Below are positions 51,707 through 60,740 of a stretch of DNA of 64,000 bases, one piece after another. Both the position numbers and the translations under genes were made by a program. Source of the stretch: Calidifontibacillus oryziterrae (GTDB taxonomy: Bacteria; Bacillota; Bacilli; Bacillales; Bacillaceae_J); the NCBI RefSeq assembly GCF_000331575.1, contig NZ_ANOK01000005.1:124001-188000 (forward strand), in the 5' to 3' direction. How positions within the stretch are numbered: position 1 is the first letter of the stretch; every line of letters starts with the position of its first letter. The notes below the pieces were generated by a model. It was given only the letters and a program-made list of their open reading frames with translations. It did not search any database and was not told where the DNA came from.

Positions 51707-52453
51707 TTACAAGGTACGATTTAGGAATGCCTTCGTTCGCTCAAACTGAGGATTTAAAAATAATTGGGATGGATGTGCAGACTCCACAATTTCTCCATTA
51801 TCCATAAAAATAACTCTGTCCGCTACATCTCTAGCAAATCCCATTTCATGTGTTACAACAATCATTGTCATATGTTCTTTTGCTAAGTCCTTCATTACTT
51901 GCAATACTTCCCCTGTTAATTCAGGATCTAAAGCTGAAGTGGGCTCATCAAACAACAAAATTTCAGGATCCATCATAAGTGCACGGGCAATAGCAACACG
52001 TTGTTTTTGACCACCCGAAAGGTTAGCAGGGTATGCTGCAGCACGATCTGAGAGCCCAATTTTCGCTAACAACTCAGAACTTTTTCGTTGAATATCGGTA
52101 TTTAATCCTTTTTTATGTAATTTCGGAGCGATCTCAAGATTTTCCTTAACGGTAAGATGAGGAAAAAGATTAAAATGCTGAAATACCATTCCCATCTTTG
52201 CTGTGATCTGTTTAATTTCCTGTGGTTTTGAATAGACTCCATCTTTTACAAGATAATCACCATCGACGCAAATACTCCCACCATTGATTTCTTCTAGATG
52301 AACTAAACCCCGAAGCATCGTACTTTTCCCAGAACCAGACGGTCCGATGACAGCTACGACCTCGTTTTTATTTACTGCAAATGTAATTTGCTTTAAGACC
52401 TCAAGGTTTCCAAACGATTTTTTCATATTGGACACTTCGATAATTGCCACCAT
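51707..52453 (-). CDS. polar amino-acid ABC transporter ATP-binding protein
   Basis: A 248-residue GlnQ-type ATPase with Walker [24 protein letters not shown], signature [15 protein letters not shown], Walker [14 protein letters not shown] and [16 protein letters not shown]. The ATG follows GGAAGGAAGGG. It is the last gene of a binding protein-permease-ATPase operon and starts 12 bp after the permease stop. It is a paralogue of the ATPase at 88-810. Confidence 0.94.
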   Translation of the reverse strand: MVAIIEVSNMKKSFGNLEVLKQITFAVNKNEVVAVIGPSGSGKSTMLRGLVHLEEINGGSICVDGDYLVKDGVYSKPQEIKQITAKMGMVFQHFNLFPHLTVKENLEIAPKLHKKGLNTDIQRKSSELLAKIGLSDRAAAYPANLSGGQKQRVAIARALMMDPEILLFDEPTSALDPELTGEVLQVMKDLAKEHMTMIVVTHEMGFARDVADRVIFMDNGEIVESAHPSQLFLNPQFERTKAFLNRTL

Positions 52454-52465
52454 TACCCTTCCTTC

Positions 52466-53125
52466 CTATTGAAACGTAAACCGCTGTTCTAGCCATTTAA
52501 AGAACATGGTCAATATAAGCGTCATAACCAAATAAATTATACCTGCGACGAAGAAAGGCACAATCGTAAAGTCGCGATTGACTGCTGTTTGCGCAAAGTG
52601 TAGTAATTCTGGAACAGCCACTGCATAAAGTAAAGCAGTATCTTTTACTAACGTAACGGATTCGTTGGCAACTGCTGGCAAAGCAATACGAAACATTTGT
52701 GGTAATACGATGTGTACAGTTGTTTGCCATTTCGTCAACCCTAGTACTTGTGCTGCTTCATATTGACCCTTATCAATTGCGAGCAAACCACCACGAAAAA
52801 TTTCTGCAAAATAGGCTGCATAGTTCAAGATAAATCCAATACAAGCAGCTACAAAACGGTCAAAGACTAAATATTCTCCAACTACAGGCAGCATTGGTAA
52901 CCCAAAGCATATTAACAATAGCTGTAGTAGTAATGGTGTTCCACGCATTACATATATGTACCCTTGTGCAAATAGAGACAGTGGCTTAAAACTACTTCTC
53001 ACTGCTAGTGTTAAAACAAATCCTAATGGAATGGATGCCACAATAGCAATGATGAACAATAAGACAGTCATCTGTGCCCCTTCTAGCATCGGTTTAAGAA
53101 TTGTAATTAAGTAATCCAGAGACAT
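52466..53125 (-). CDS. polar amino-acid ABC transporter permease
   Basis: A permease of about 219 residues of the HisMQ type with five helices. It has YIYVMRGTPLLLQLLLICF near the start and the EAA loop EAAQVLGLTKWQTTVHIVLPQ. The chosen ATG is 8 bp after GGAGG; an ATG five codons earlier overlaps the site. It lies between the binding-protein and ATPase genes. A structured intergenic element separates it from the binding-protein gene. Confidence 0.93.
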   Translation of the reverse strand: MSLDYLITILKPMLEGAQMTVLLFIIAIVASIPLGFVLTLAVRSSFKPLSLFAQGYIYVMRGTPLLLQLLLICFGLPMLPVVGEYLVFDRFVAACIGFILNYAAYFAEIFRGGLLAIDKGQYEAAQVLGLTKWQTTVHIVLPQMFRIALPAVANESVTLVKDTALLYAVAVPELLHFAQTAVNRDFTIVPFFVAGIIYLVMTLILTMFFKWLEQRFTFQ

Positions 53126-53191
53126 AGAGAATTCCTCCATAATTTAAAAGCGCTGGAGTTTACAAATGCGCAATTTTTGATTTTAGCAAAC

Positions 53192-53315
53192 AAAAAGGCT
53201 ATCCCCTTGGGATCTGACCGCTCTGGCAATTACAAGTTAGCATTGGGATACTGTTTTAACTAAGCTAAGTGTAGTGGCCAGAGGTGCCTAACCCTAATGT
53301 GGGACAGCCCCTTTT
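53192..53315 (-). other. nested long-hairpin element downstream of a binding-protein gene (element B)
   Basis: On the minus strand GGGGCTGTCCC (outer) pairs with GGGATAGCC, CTCTGGC with GCCAGAG, and TTAGC with GCTAA, leaving a long hairpin followed by TTTTTGTTTG. Motif order and wording match element A at 30034-30137 (right arms on the plus strand: GCTAARTGTA, then CCAGAGRTGC). It could act as an attenuating terminator, or stabilise the binding-protein mRNA. Confidence 0.68.
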
Positions 53316-53330
53316 CATCCTAATTTAATA

Positions 53331-54116
53331 TTACTTTAATACTTTGTCTTCACCAAACCATTTAGTAGAAATCTGAGCTGCCGTGCCATCTGCATTAAGT
53401 TCATCTAATGCAGCTTGAAGCTTATTTAACAACTCTTCATTTCCTTTTTTAACACCAATTCCATATTCTTCTGGTGCTAATGATTCTTCTAGAACCTTAA
53501 ATGTTTGCTGCTCTTTCGTCATGTAATAATTAATAACAATTTCATCAATTACAACCGCATCAATACGGCCACTCTTCAAATCATTTAACGCTAACACATT
53601 ATCAGCAAACTCTGTAACAGTTTTAATTTTATCTTTAATCGGATTCGCATTTAAAGCATCTGATGCAGATGAAAGAGATTGAAGTCCAACAATTTTGTCT
53701 TCCAAATCAGCTAGTTTCGTAATATCTGAATCCGCTATTGTCACAACAACTTGAGCATTTTTTAAATAAGGCTTTGTAAAAAGCACCTTCTCTTTACGTT
53801 CATCGGTAATAGTATAACCATTCCAAATCAGATCAATACGGCCACTGCTTAACTCAGATTCTTTAGTTTTCCAGTCGATCGGCTGAAATTTAGCTTCTAA
53901 GCCCATTTTTTCTGCTGCAGCTCTTGCATAATCAATATCAAATCCAACGATTTCATTATTTTCATCTCTGAATCCCATTGGTGCAAATTTATCATCAATA
54001 CCGATTATAAGGGTGTTATCTTCATTTTCAACATTCCCCGCAGAATCTGAAGAACATCCTGAAATAATCGAAATTACCATTATTATCGCTAAAACACTCA
54101 TCATTAAACGTTTCAT
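53331..54116 (-). CDS. polar amino-acid ABC transporter substrate-binding lipoprotein
   Basis: A family-3 binding protein of about 261 residues. The signal peptide ends in a lipobox-like ISGC at about residue 20. Mature part: TLIIGIDDKFAPMGFRDEN, EIVGFDIDYARAAAEKM, SGRIDLIWNGYTITDERKEKV and EEYGIGVKKGNEELL, the standard pattern for amino-acid binding. The ATG chosen has AGGTGG at 8 bp. First gene of the three-gene importer; a promoter is visible upstream. Confidence 0.93.
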   Translation of the reverse strand: MKRLMMSVLAIIMVISIISGCSSDSAGNVENEDNTLIIGIDDKFAPMGFRDENNEIVGFDIDYARAAAEKMGLEAKFQPIDWKTKESELSSGRIDLIWNGYTITDERKEKVLFTKPYLKNAQVVVTIADSDITKLADLEDKIVGLQSLSSASDALNANPIKDKIKTVTEFADNVLALNDLKSGRIDAVVIDEIVINYYMTKEQQTFKVLEESLAPEEYGIGVKKGNEELLNKLQAALDELNADGTAAQISTKWFGEDKVLK

Positions 54117-54199
54117 ATGTTGAACCACCTTTAAATAAATTATGATTATGATCTATTACTTTAGCATGCTACCATGTTATCATGCTATCGCACTAACAT

Positions 54200-54229
54200 A
54201 TTATAACACTATAGCTTTATAAATTACAA
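54200..54229 (-). promoter_or_regulatory. sigma-A-type promoter of the amino-acid ABC operon
   Basis: On the minus strand TTGTAA (54229-54224) and TATAAT (54205-54200) are separated by 18 bp, about 85 bp before the start codon of the binding protein. Repeated GCATG motifs downstream of the -10 could bind a regulator. Confidence 0.5.
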
Positions 54230-54378
54230 TATCCTACAAATTGTTCGATATTTTGACACCCTCTTTATACCACTGCGGGTATATGATAAAATGATTTTTA
54301 AAGGACAATAGTCTCATAGTTATTTATTCATGAGGTTTAAAATCTCCGTTTAGATTAAGGAAGTGAAAGGAAACTATT

Positions 54379-55413
54379 ATGATAAAAGAAAGAGTACGTT
54401 TTCGTGTATTATTTTTATTGTTAATTGGATTTATAACCATAACCGGTTGTTCAACGAACCCTACCGTTAAAGTAAAAGAAATTGCTTTTGAAAACCTTTA
54501 TGTTATAAATAAAGATGGGAAATACGGGTTTATTAATGAAAAAGGGGAAATTGTGATTGAGCCCCAGTTTGAATATGCAGAAAACTTTTCAGAAGAACTC
54601 GCTGTCGTACAAACTCACGGTAAGCTTGGGTATATTACCAAAGCAGGATCCTACCAGATCGAACCCCAATATTCACTAGCTAACTCCTTTCATGAAGGGG
54701 TTGCCTCGATCATACCTTCTTTTGACAAAGGTCAATTGTATGGAATTATTGATAAAAACGGAAAGAACATTATAGAGCCTACTTACGATTGCATCAATGC
54801 GTTTTCAGAAGGGCTGGCTGCTGTTCGAATCAATCAGAAATATGGATATATTAATAAAGAAGGGAATCTTATCATCCCTGCTACATTTGACCACGCGACT
54901 GCATTTTATGATGGTTTTGCCGTTGTTATGATAAATGATAAATATGGATTGATTAACAATAGTGGGGAATTTGTTGTTGAGCCCGTTCATGAATACATTG
55001 GCGGCTATTCAGAAGGGTTGGTCGTTATAGCAAAAGACAATCGTTGGGGGTTTATCGATTTAGATGGCAATCCAATCATCCATTTGGATTATGAAAAAGC
55101 TAGTAGGTTTTTCGAAGGTTTAGCAATCGTAAAGAAAAACGGTAAATTCGGAGTTATCAATATGCAAGGTGATTTTATTATACAGCCTCAATTTGAAGTC
55201 ATTCAGGAACAAACTGAAGGGATATTCGCAATGAAGCAAGCTGGAAAATACGGTTTTATTAGTATAGACGGAACTATTATCGCTTCTCCACAGTACAAAC
55301 ATGCACGCCCTTTTACAAATGGTTTAGCTGCTGTATACACTGAGGACACTTCGGGATACATAACGAAACAAGGCGAGCTTATATGGAGTGGTCCTTTACC
55401 TTCTAATAAATAG
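54379..55413 (+). CDS. WG-repeat lipoprotein
   Basis: A 344-residue predicted lipoprotein (lipobox ITGC at about residue 24). It consists of about eight WG-type repeats, each with the pattern KYGFINxxGxxVIEPQF...FSEGLAVV, for example GKYGFINEKGEIVIEPQFEY, QKYGYINKEGN and RWGFIDLDGNPI. WG repeats form beta-rich protein-binding scaffolds in many bacterial surface proteins. No enzymatic part is present. It is a single gene followed by 75-bp tandem repeats. Confidence 0.88.
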   Translation: MIKERVRFRVLFLLLIGFITITGCSTNPTVKVKEIAFENLYVINKDGKYGFINEKGEIVIEPQFEYAENFSEELAVVQTHGKLGYITKAGSYQIEPQYSLANSFHEGVASIIPSFDKGQLYGIIDKNGKNIIEPTYDCINAFSEGLAAVRINQKYGYINKEGNLIIPATFDHATAFYDGFAVVMINDKYGLINNSGEFVVEPVHEYIGGYSEGLVVIAKDNRWGFIDLDGNPIIHLDYEKASRFFEGLAIVKKNGKFGVINMQGDFIIQPQFEVIQEQTEGIFAMKQAGKYGFISIDGTIIASPQYKHARPFTNGLAAVYTEDTSGYITKQGELIWSGPLPSNK

Positions 55414-55662
55414 GTTTTGCAATAAGTCTATGTTTATATCAACTATGAAACTCTGTACCCGCTGCTTCTCTATTTAAAATGAATAGGCTTTAACAATTAA
55501 GTCTGTGTTTGTTTCAACTATGAAACTCTGTACCCGCTGCTTCTCTATTTAAAATGAATAGGCTTTAACAATTAAGTCTGTGTTTATATCAACTATGATA
55601 CTCTGTACCCGCTGCTTCTCTATTTAAAATGAATAGGCTTTAACAATTAAGTCTGTGTTTGT
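55412..55662. repeat. 75-bp tandem repeat, three copies plus a partial
   Basis: Units start at 55412, 55485, 55560 and 55635 (partial). Each contains CTCTGTACCCGCTGCTTCTC. The first begins at the stop codon of the WG-repeat gene. Copies are nearly identical, so the expansion is recent. Confidence 0.92.
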
Positions 55663-55689
55663 GTCCCTTACTCACAAGCTATCGTAGCA

Positions 55690-55742
55690 AATAAAGCTTG
55701 TAGACCATCATTCCCTTGATAAGTCTACAAGCTTATTATTTT
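55690..55742. terminator. bidirectional terminator
   Basis: A perfect 12-bp stem AAGCTTGTAGAC / GTCTACAAGCTT flanked by AT-rich tails between the convergent WG-repeat and MFS genes. Confidence 0.85.
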
Positions 55743-55795
55743 ACACAATTAATTTATAAGTATACTCATCACAAATGGCTTTAGTGATGATCGCT

Positions 55796-57070
55796 TCAGG
55801 CATTTGTTTCTACTTGTTTAGCATGGTTCATTTCCCTAGCTTGTTCTTTAATAAGTAGACCACCGATCAAACCTATCAGTGAGAAAAACACAGGAATAAT
55901 TAAACCATAATAATAGCCAACATTACTTGAAGATATTTGAAAGTAGTCAAGTACTCTCCCAAATATACTTGGCAATAATACCGCACTTAAAAAGCCCCCA
56001 GTATTAGCAAAGCCCGAAACGACTCCTACCTCTTTTATATTAAAGGATTGCCGTACAACAGCAAACGTTAAGGCGCCCGCTCCATTTCCGTAACCAATAA
56101 TAAGGAAAAGAATTACAAGAATGAAAAAAGGCGGCTTCCCGCTAAATAACAGAAACATAGCCCAGCTAAGAAAAACACCAATATGAACAACAACATAAGG
56201 TTTTTTTATCGATCCGATCCGTGTTGAAATCCAGCTCGTTAGTGGCGCACCAATAATTGCCCCGATTATACCAATCATGATAAGCTGGCTAGCATCAGAC
56301 CGCGTCATATCATATACATGCATTCCATACGGAACTGCCCACGATCCGATAAATCCAACATATGTCCCAACAACACCAAAATGGCATAAAAATGTTGCCC
56401 AAGCTTGACGAGTAGTAAATACACGACGCAAGATTGTTATTGTTTTCTCCCTTTCCTTTTTCTCCGCACAGCTAATTGAATGATCCTTACGCATTCGTTT
56501 TGGAATACGTACTAACACTATGTATAGAAGCAATCCCGAAATAACTAAAGTAATTCCAACTGTAAAAAAAGAGGACCTCCATCCGGCTAATTCGATCCAT
56601 GCTGAAAAGGGAAAAGTCGCCATCAAAAACCCTATACTTCCACACATTCCTGTAAAACCTAGCAATCTAACAAATTCATTTGGTTTGAACCATTGACTTA
56701 AAATTAAAACTAAATTAATCCAAATCGTCGCATCGCCAGTTCCTACTAAGAATCTTGCAAAAAGAAGGATTATATCATCTGTCGCTAAACTATAAATTAA
56801 TGTTCCTAAGCCATTAAGGAGTGTCCCAATAATTAGAAAAAAATTAGGACCAAATCGGTCGGATAAAATCCCAATAGGAATTTGCAAGCCGGCATAAGCC
56901 AAAAATTGAATACTCGTCAAAAGCCCAATCACAGAAGCTGTCACACTAAATTCTTTCATCAATTGATCGGTAATTAATCCCGGAGCAGTTCTTTGCGTAA
57001 CAATCAAAATATATGAAAATAATGCAGTTGCAAAAACGACCCATCTGTATCTACTGTTTTGATTTTCCAA
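55796..57070 (-). CDS. MFS transporter
   Basis: A 424-residue, 12-helix major facilitator. TM1-2 read FSYILIVTQRTAPGLI and SIQFLAYAGLQIPIG, then motif A GILSDRFGPNFFLIIG. The central loop (SISCAEKKEREKTI) is charged, as usual. The RTAPG motif and length recall organic-anion or nitrate-type MFS importers, but the substrate is uncertain. The gene is monocistronic. Confidence 0.88.
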   Translation of the reverse strand: MENQNSRYRWVVFATALFSYILIVTQRTAPGLITDQLMKEFSVTASVIGLLTSIQFLAYAGLQIPIGILSDRFGPNFFLIIGTLLNGLGTLIYSLATDDIILLFARFLVGTGDATIWINLVLILSQWFKPNEFVRLLGFTGMCGSIGFLMATFPFSAWIELAGWRSSFFTVGITLVISGLLLYIVLVRIPKRMRKDHSISCAEKKEREKTITILRRVFTTRQAWATFLCHFGVVGTYVGFIGSWAVPYGMHVYDMTRSDASQLIMIGIIGAIIGAPLTSWISTRIGSIKKPYVVVHIGVFLSWAMFLLFSGKPPFFILVILFLIIGYGNGAGALTFAVVRQSFNIKEVGVVSGFANTGGFLSAVLLPSIFGRVLDYFQISSSNVGYYYGLIIPVFFSLIGLIGGLLIKEQAREMNHAKQVETNA

Positions 57071-57194
57071 TGTCTTCTTCTCCCACTTTTGCTTTATCTA
57101 CGTAATTATACTTCATTTTTAAAATGCAAAATATAAAAATCCCTAGTAGTTTAAAAATTTTTATAATTACTTTTTTTAAAAGTCTTCCAATAGT

Positions 57195-57641
57195 TTAAAT
57201 TAAAAGCACATCATTACATAATCTTTTTAGGCTTTCTTCGAATCTTATGTCTGATTCCTTTTCTCGTTTCTTTGGTCCTTTCGTTCTTCCACCCGACTCT
57301 CTAATTTTTTTCGCTAAATGCCTTGTAAATAATAACTGATCAATATTTTCCGGGGTATAAAGCCTTCCATTTTGGTCGATTGCATACCCTTTTTTTGCTA
57401 ACACCATTGCAGCTAAGCCATAATCTTGAGTAATAACGATATCCCCCACTTGAACACGGTTTACTAGGACAAAATCGACCGCATCAGATCCTTTTGATAC
57501 AGTAATCGTTGTTGCACCTTCTCGTTCTATATAATGGGATGTATCACATATTAGAATAACACTTAAGTTAAACTCCTTTGCAACCTTAATCGTAGGATCA
57601 ATGACTGGACAAGCATCAGCATCTACTAAAATTACAGTCAT
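57195..57641 (-). CDS. DUF188 (YaiI/YqxD) family protein
   Basis: A protein of about 148 residues with a PIN-like fold pattern: VILVDADACPVIDPTIKVA at the N-terminus, GADT-type acidic region in SKGSDAVDFVLVN and VITQDYGLAAMVLAKKG. The tail has the family's GGRTKGPKKRE. AGGGGGG lies 7 bp before the chosen ATG. Members are conserved in Bacilli and their role is unknown. Confidence 0.92.
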   Translation of the reverse strand: MTVILVDADACPVIDPTIKVAKEFNLSVILICDTSHYIEREGATTITVSKGSDAVDFVLVNRVQVGDIVITQDYGLAAMVLAKKGYAIDQNGRLYTPENIDQLLFTRHLAKKIRESGGRTKGPKKREKESDIRFEESLKRLCNDVLLI

Positions 57642-57753
57642 ACTCATTCCCCCCTTAGAAGAATAATTCCCATAAGAACCCTAATGAATTCTCTTTCGTA
57701 TAATAAAGTACTTCAATTCTCATTATAACAATTTTGATTTATGGAGGTTCATC

Positions 57754-58518
57754 ATGTTTTACAGACAAGAAGTTCAACGGATTCTTCCAGAGAGATTGGA
57801 CGAAGTAAATCGTTTCTTTGATAAGTATTTGTTCCCTACTCAATTAAAAAATGGTGCAAAATTGGTTGGTCGCTGGGTAAGTGCAGCAAACGATGAAATT
57901 ATGACATTATGGGAATATCCAAGTTATGAAGATTATTTGAAAATAGAGGAACGCGTGAAAAAAGATGAAATTTATCTAAATTCAAAAAAACAGCATTCAG
58001 AAGTTGAAAAGCATATTTTAGATTCAAAGCATGATTTTTTATCAGCTACGGGTTCTTACCAGCAACCAAGGCATACTGTAACAGTTAGCGGATTAATTAC
58101 AAATGAAAGCAATGAAACGTTATTGGTAAAAACGTTTTGGCGTGATGATACGTGGGAGTTACCTGGTGGTGGTGTTGATGAAGGCGAAACATTGGACGTT
58201 GCACTATCCCGAGAAATCCTTGAAGAAACCGGAATTGAAGTTAAGTTATTAGGAATAACAGGTGTCTATTCTAATGGAGCTACAGTTGCGATTGTTTTTC
58301 GTGGAAAATACCGCGGCGGCGCTATTAGAACATCTGAAGAAACAAAGGATGTACAGTTTGTTAAACTTGATCCAGTCAATGTCCGAAACTATATAAAAAG
58401 AGAAAAATTCGTTGCAAGGGTAGTGGATGCCCTGCAAGGGAATTGTATACCATACGAATCATTTAGCGTTCGCCCATATAGGCTATTACAAAGGCTTGAG
58501 GGCACGTTTAACATGTAA
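57754..58518 (+). CDS. fusion of a NIPSNAP/ABM-like domain and a NUDIX hydrolase
   Basis: A 254-residue protein. Residues 1-95 (YRQEVQRILPERLDEVNRFF, then LVGRWVSAANDEIMTLWEYP) look like a NIPSNAP-type ferredoxin-like domain. Residues 105-240 are a NUDIX domain with the box GGGVDEGETLDVALSREILE followed by ETGI, which keeps the metal-binding REXXEE core. The ATG follows GGAGG. NUDIX enzymes cleave nucleoside-diphosphate-linked compounds; the substrate is unknown. The fusion is uncommon and may form dimers through the N-terminal domain. Confidence 0.82.
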   Translation: MFYRQEVQRILPERLDEVNRFFDKYLFPTQLKNGAKLVGRWVSAANDEIMTLWEYPSYEDYLKIEERVKKDEIYLNSKKQHSEVEKHILDSKHDFLSATGSYQQPRHTVTVSGLITNESNETLLVKTFWRDDTWELPGGGVDEGETLDVALSREILEETGIEVKLLGITGVYSNGATVAIVFRGKYRGGAIRTSEETKDVQFVKLDPVNVRNYIKREKFVARVVDALQGNCIPYESFSVRPYRLLQRLEGTFNM

Positions 58519-58597
58519 ACGCACCCCCACGTCACTTTTGGCTCAAGCATAATATTAGTTTGCTTACCACGAAACTCGCGGATTAACAACCACCTGC

Positions 58598-58795
58598 TCA
58601 TGTGAATCCTCTTGAAGGTGGAGCATAGCCACCGCCAGATCCAGATGAGATCGGACCTTTTATATTTGCTTTATATACCCTTTCATGATTTGTACTTCCG
58701 CAATCTGGGCACTTCACTTCGGATAGTTTTGAAAAAGAAACCATTTCTGTAAATTCTTTTTGGCAATCACGACAGCGTAAATCAAAAAAGGCCAT
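58598..58795 (-). CDS. FmdB-type zinc-ribbon protein
   Basis: A 65-residue protein with cysteine pairs CRDC and CPDCG at the expected spacing of the FmdB regulatory protein family, beginning FFDLRC. It ends in a Gly/Ser-rich tail (SSGSGGGYAPPSRGF). The members are small, widespread zinc ribbons of unclear function. Confidence 0.88.
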   Translation of the reverse strand: MAFFDLRCRDCQKEFTEMVSFSKLSEVKCPDCGSTNHERVYKANIKGPISSGSGGGYAPPSRGFT

Positions 58796-58959
58796 TTACA
58801 CTCAACTCCTTGTAAAACATAATACACCTGTAGGTATTTTACCAAAGACCTTTACTTCGAGCAAGAAAGAACTCTTTGTAGCATATATCAATGCGTAAAT
58901 CGTACAATTCGCTACAAATAACTCTTCATCCATTAGAGACTTTTATTACAATTACCTAA

Positions 58960-59168
58960 AACAAAAGCTATAAGTGCCCTGATTAGCGACGTATAAACTA
59001 AGAGCGCATCGACTGAGATAAACAAAACACGTCGAGGAACGAGTCGATGTTGACTTATCTCAAAAGAGATGAGCGAATTTTATTAGTCGCTGGGCGCTTG
59101 CGCTGGACGACTACTCTCTGTGCTATAGTATTTATCCACAGGATCAAATTGTATAATTTCCTAAACAA
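58960..59168 (+). repeat. dispersed structured repeat, copy 2
   Basis: About 209 bp nearly identical to the repeat at 41221-41487, without the 60-bp internal duplication. Outer arms are GTGCCCTGATTAGCGAC and GTCGCTGGGCGC. It occupies the centre of the 430-bp gap between the FmdB-type gene and serA. The rest of the gap is AT-rich with no further signal but the serA terminator. Confidence 0.85.
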
Positions 59169-59207
59169 AAAAAAAGAAGCAAGAGAACTACCTATCCCTT
59201 GCTTCTG
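59165..59207 (-). terminator. terminator of serA
   Basis: AGAAGCAAG / CTTGCTTCT stem followed on the minus strand by nine T residues. Confidence 0.88.
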
Positions 59208-59225
59208 GGACACGAAACCTGTCCC

Positions 59226-60425
59226 CTAAATAATACGTACTGTTACGATATCGTTAATTTGGTTGATTTTTTCTTCTAAGCTCGGAATAATATCACCGTT
59301 GACTTTATTATCAATATCAATCATTGTATAAGCGTAATCGCCACGGCTTCTATTAACCATGTCTGCAATGTTCAAATTGAAGCTAGAAATGGCAGACGTA
59401 ATTTGCCCCACCATATTTGGAACATTTTTGTGGAAAGCGGCAACACGTTTCTTACCTGTATATTCTAAAAATGCATTAGGGAAATTCACCGAATTTTTGA
59501 TATTCCCTGTTTCTAGAAAATCCTTCACTTGGCGTGCAGCCATAATTGCACAGTTTTCCTCTGATTCTGCAGTAGAAGCGCCAAGATGTGGAATTGGTAC
59601 TGCATTCTTCATTTTCAGCACATTTTCATTTGGAAAATCTGTAATATACTTTCCTACCTTTCCGCTTTCAAGTGCGGCGGCCATATCCTTTTCATTCACT
59701 AAACCACCACGAGAGAAGTTTAAAATATGAACGCCATCCTTCATAATACTGAAGCTTCCTTCGTTAAACATTTCTTTTGTATCATCTGTTAACGGAACAT
59801 GAACGGTAATATAATCAGAATTAGCGAATAACTGTTCAATTGTCATCGCACGTTGAACATTACGAGATAAGTTCCATGCAGTGTCAACTGAAATAAATGG
59901 GTCATACCCAATTACATCCATATCTAAATCAAGGGCATCATTCGCTACAAGAGCTCCAATTGCTCCTAAGCCAATTACACCTAAAGTTTTTCCCTTAATT
60001 TCTTTTCCAACAAATTGCTTCTTCCCTGCTTCAACAAGCTTAGGAATTTCTTCCCCTTGACCTTCTAATGATCTAGTCCATAACACACCAGCAAATAGAT
60101 TTCTAGATGAAGCCATCAATGAAGTTAAAACAAGTTCTTTCACAGCGTTAGCATTTGCCCCAGGTGTATTAAAAACAACAATTCCTTGCTCTGTGCATTT
60201 TTCAATTGGAATATTATTTACACCAGCTCCAGCCCGCGCAATTGCCTTTAAATTACTGCCGAAATCCATAGAATGCATATTAAAGCTGCGAACGACGATT
60301 GCATCTGGGTTTTCACTGTCATTGTCAATTGTATATTGATCTTTACTAAAAACATTTAAACCCCTCTCTGCAATACTATTTAATGTTTTTACTGTTTTTA
60401 CTTTCTCTAATGCTACTGTACTCAT
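59226..60425 (-). CDS. serA: D-3-phosphoglycerate dehydrogenase (short form with ACT domain)
   Basis: A 399-residue enzyme starting serine biosynthesis by oxidising 3-phosphoglycerate. Visible are ARAGAGVNNIPIEKC, the NAD motif GVIGLGAIGALVANDA, the arginine in LNFSRGGLVNEKDM, and the catalytic histidine in IPHLGASTAESEENC. The last 75 residues are an ACT regulatory domain (FNLNIADMVNRSRGDYAYTM). It lacks the extra intervening domain of the long SerA form. The leader carries a ZTP riboswitch and terminator, so expression should follow purine and folate status. Confidence 0.93.
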   Translation of the reverse strand: MSTVALEKVKTVKTLNSIAERGLNVFSKDQYTIDNDSENPDAIVVRSFNMHSMDFGSNLKAIARAGAGVNNIPIEKCTEQGIVVFNTPGANANAVKELVLTSLMASSRNLFAGVLWTRSLEGQGEEIPKLVEAGKKQFVGKEIKGKTLGVIGLGAIGALVANDALDLDMDVIGYDPFISVDTAWNLSRNVQRAMTIEQLFANSDYITVHVPLTDDTKEMFNEGSFSIMKDGVHILNFSRGGLVNEKDMAAALESGKVGKYITDFPNENVLKMKNAVPIPHLGASTAESEENCAIMAARQVKDFLETGNIKNSVNFPNAFLEYTGKKRVAAFHKNVPNMVGQITSAISSFNLNIADMVNRSRGDYAYTMIDIDNKVNGDIIPSLEEKINQINDIVTVRII

Positions 60426-60542
60426 GTTTTCTCCTCTTTTTCTTTAAATAATTTTTCCCTTAAAATTAAGCCTACTACAAAAACATAAACATTTCATATC
60501 ACAGACCCATTACACCCTTAGCTTACCCCTCCTAATAAACAT

Positions 60543-60576
60543 AAAAAGGTAAGGGGATCGATTCTCCCTTACCTTT
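60543..60576 (-). terminator. expression-platform terminator of the ZTP riboswitch
   Basis: AAAGGTAAGGG / CCCTTACCTTT stem followed by TTATG on the minus strand, directly after the aptamer. Confidence 0.85.
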
Positions 60577-60655
60577 GCCCAGGCGAACGGCTTTTCGAAA
60601 CTATGCGCTCCCTCACGGTTACTCCGCGTTCGCCAGTCACACATAGTCTTTTGAT
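60577..60655 (-). promoter_or_regulatory. ZTP (pfl) riboswitch aptamer upstream of serA
   Basis: On the minus strand the sequence contains TGTGACTGGCGAACG, then CGTGAGGGAGCGCA, and ends GCCGTTCGCCTGGGCA. This order of ACUGGCG, a GGGAGCG-type stretch and CGCCUGGGCA is the hallmark of the pfl RNA, which binds ZTP/ZMP and turns expression on when 10-formyl-tetrahydrofolate is short. The GGCGAACG / CGTTCGCC arms pair. An intrinsic terminator follows, and serA begins about 118 bp further. Confidence 0.88.
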
Positions 60656-60740
60656 TTATTAAAATATTAACAAAATATTCACCATTCTTCAAGCATTTTT
60701 ATCAAACAAAAAATCTAAACGGTTTTTTTGATTGTTCTAT

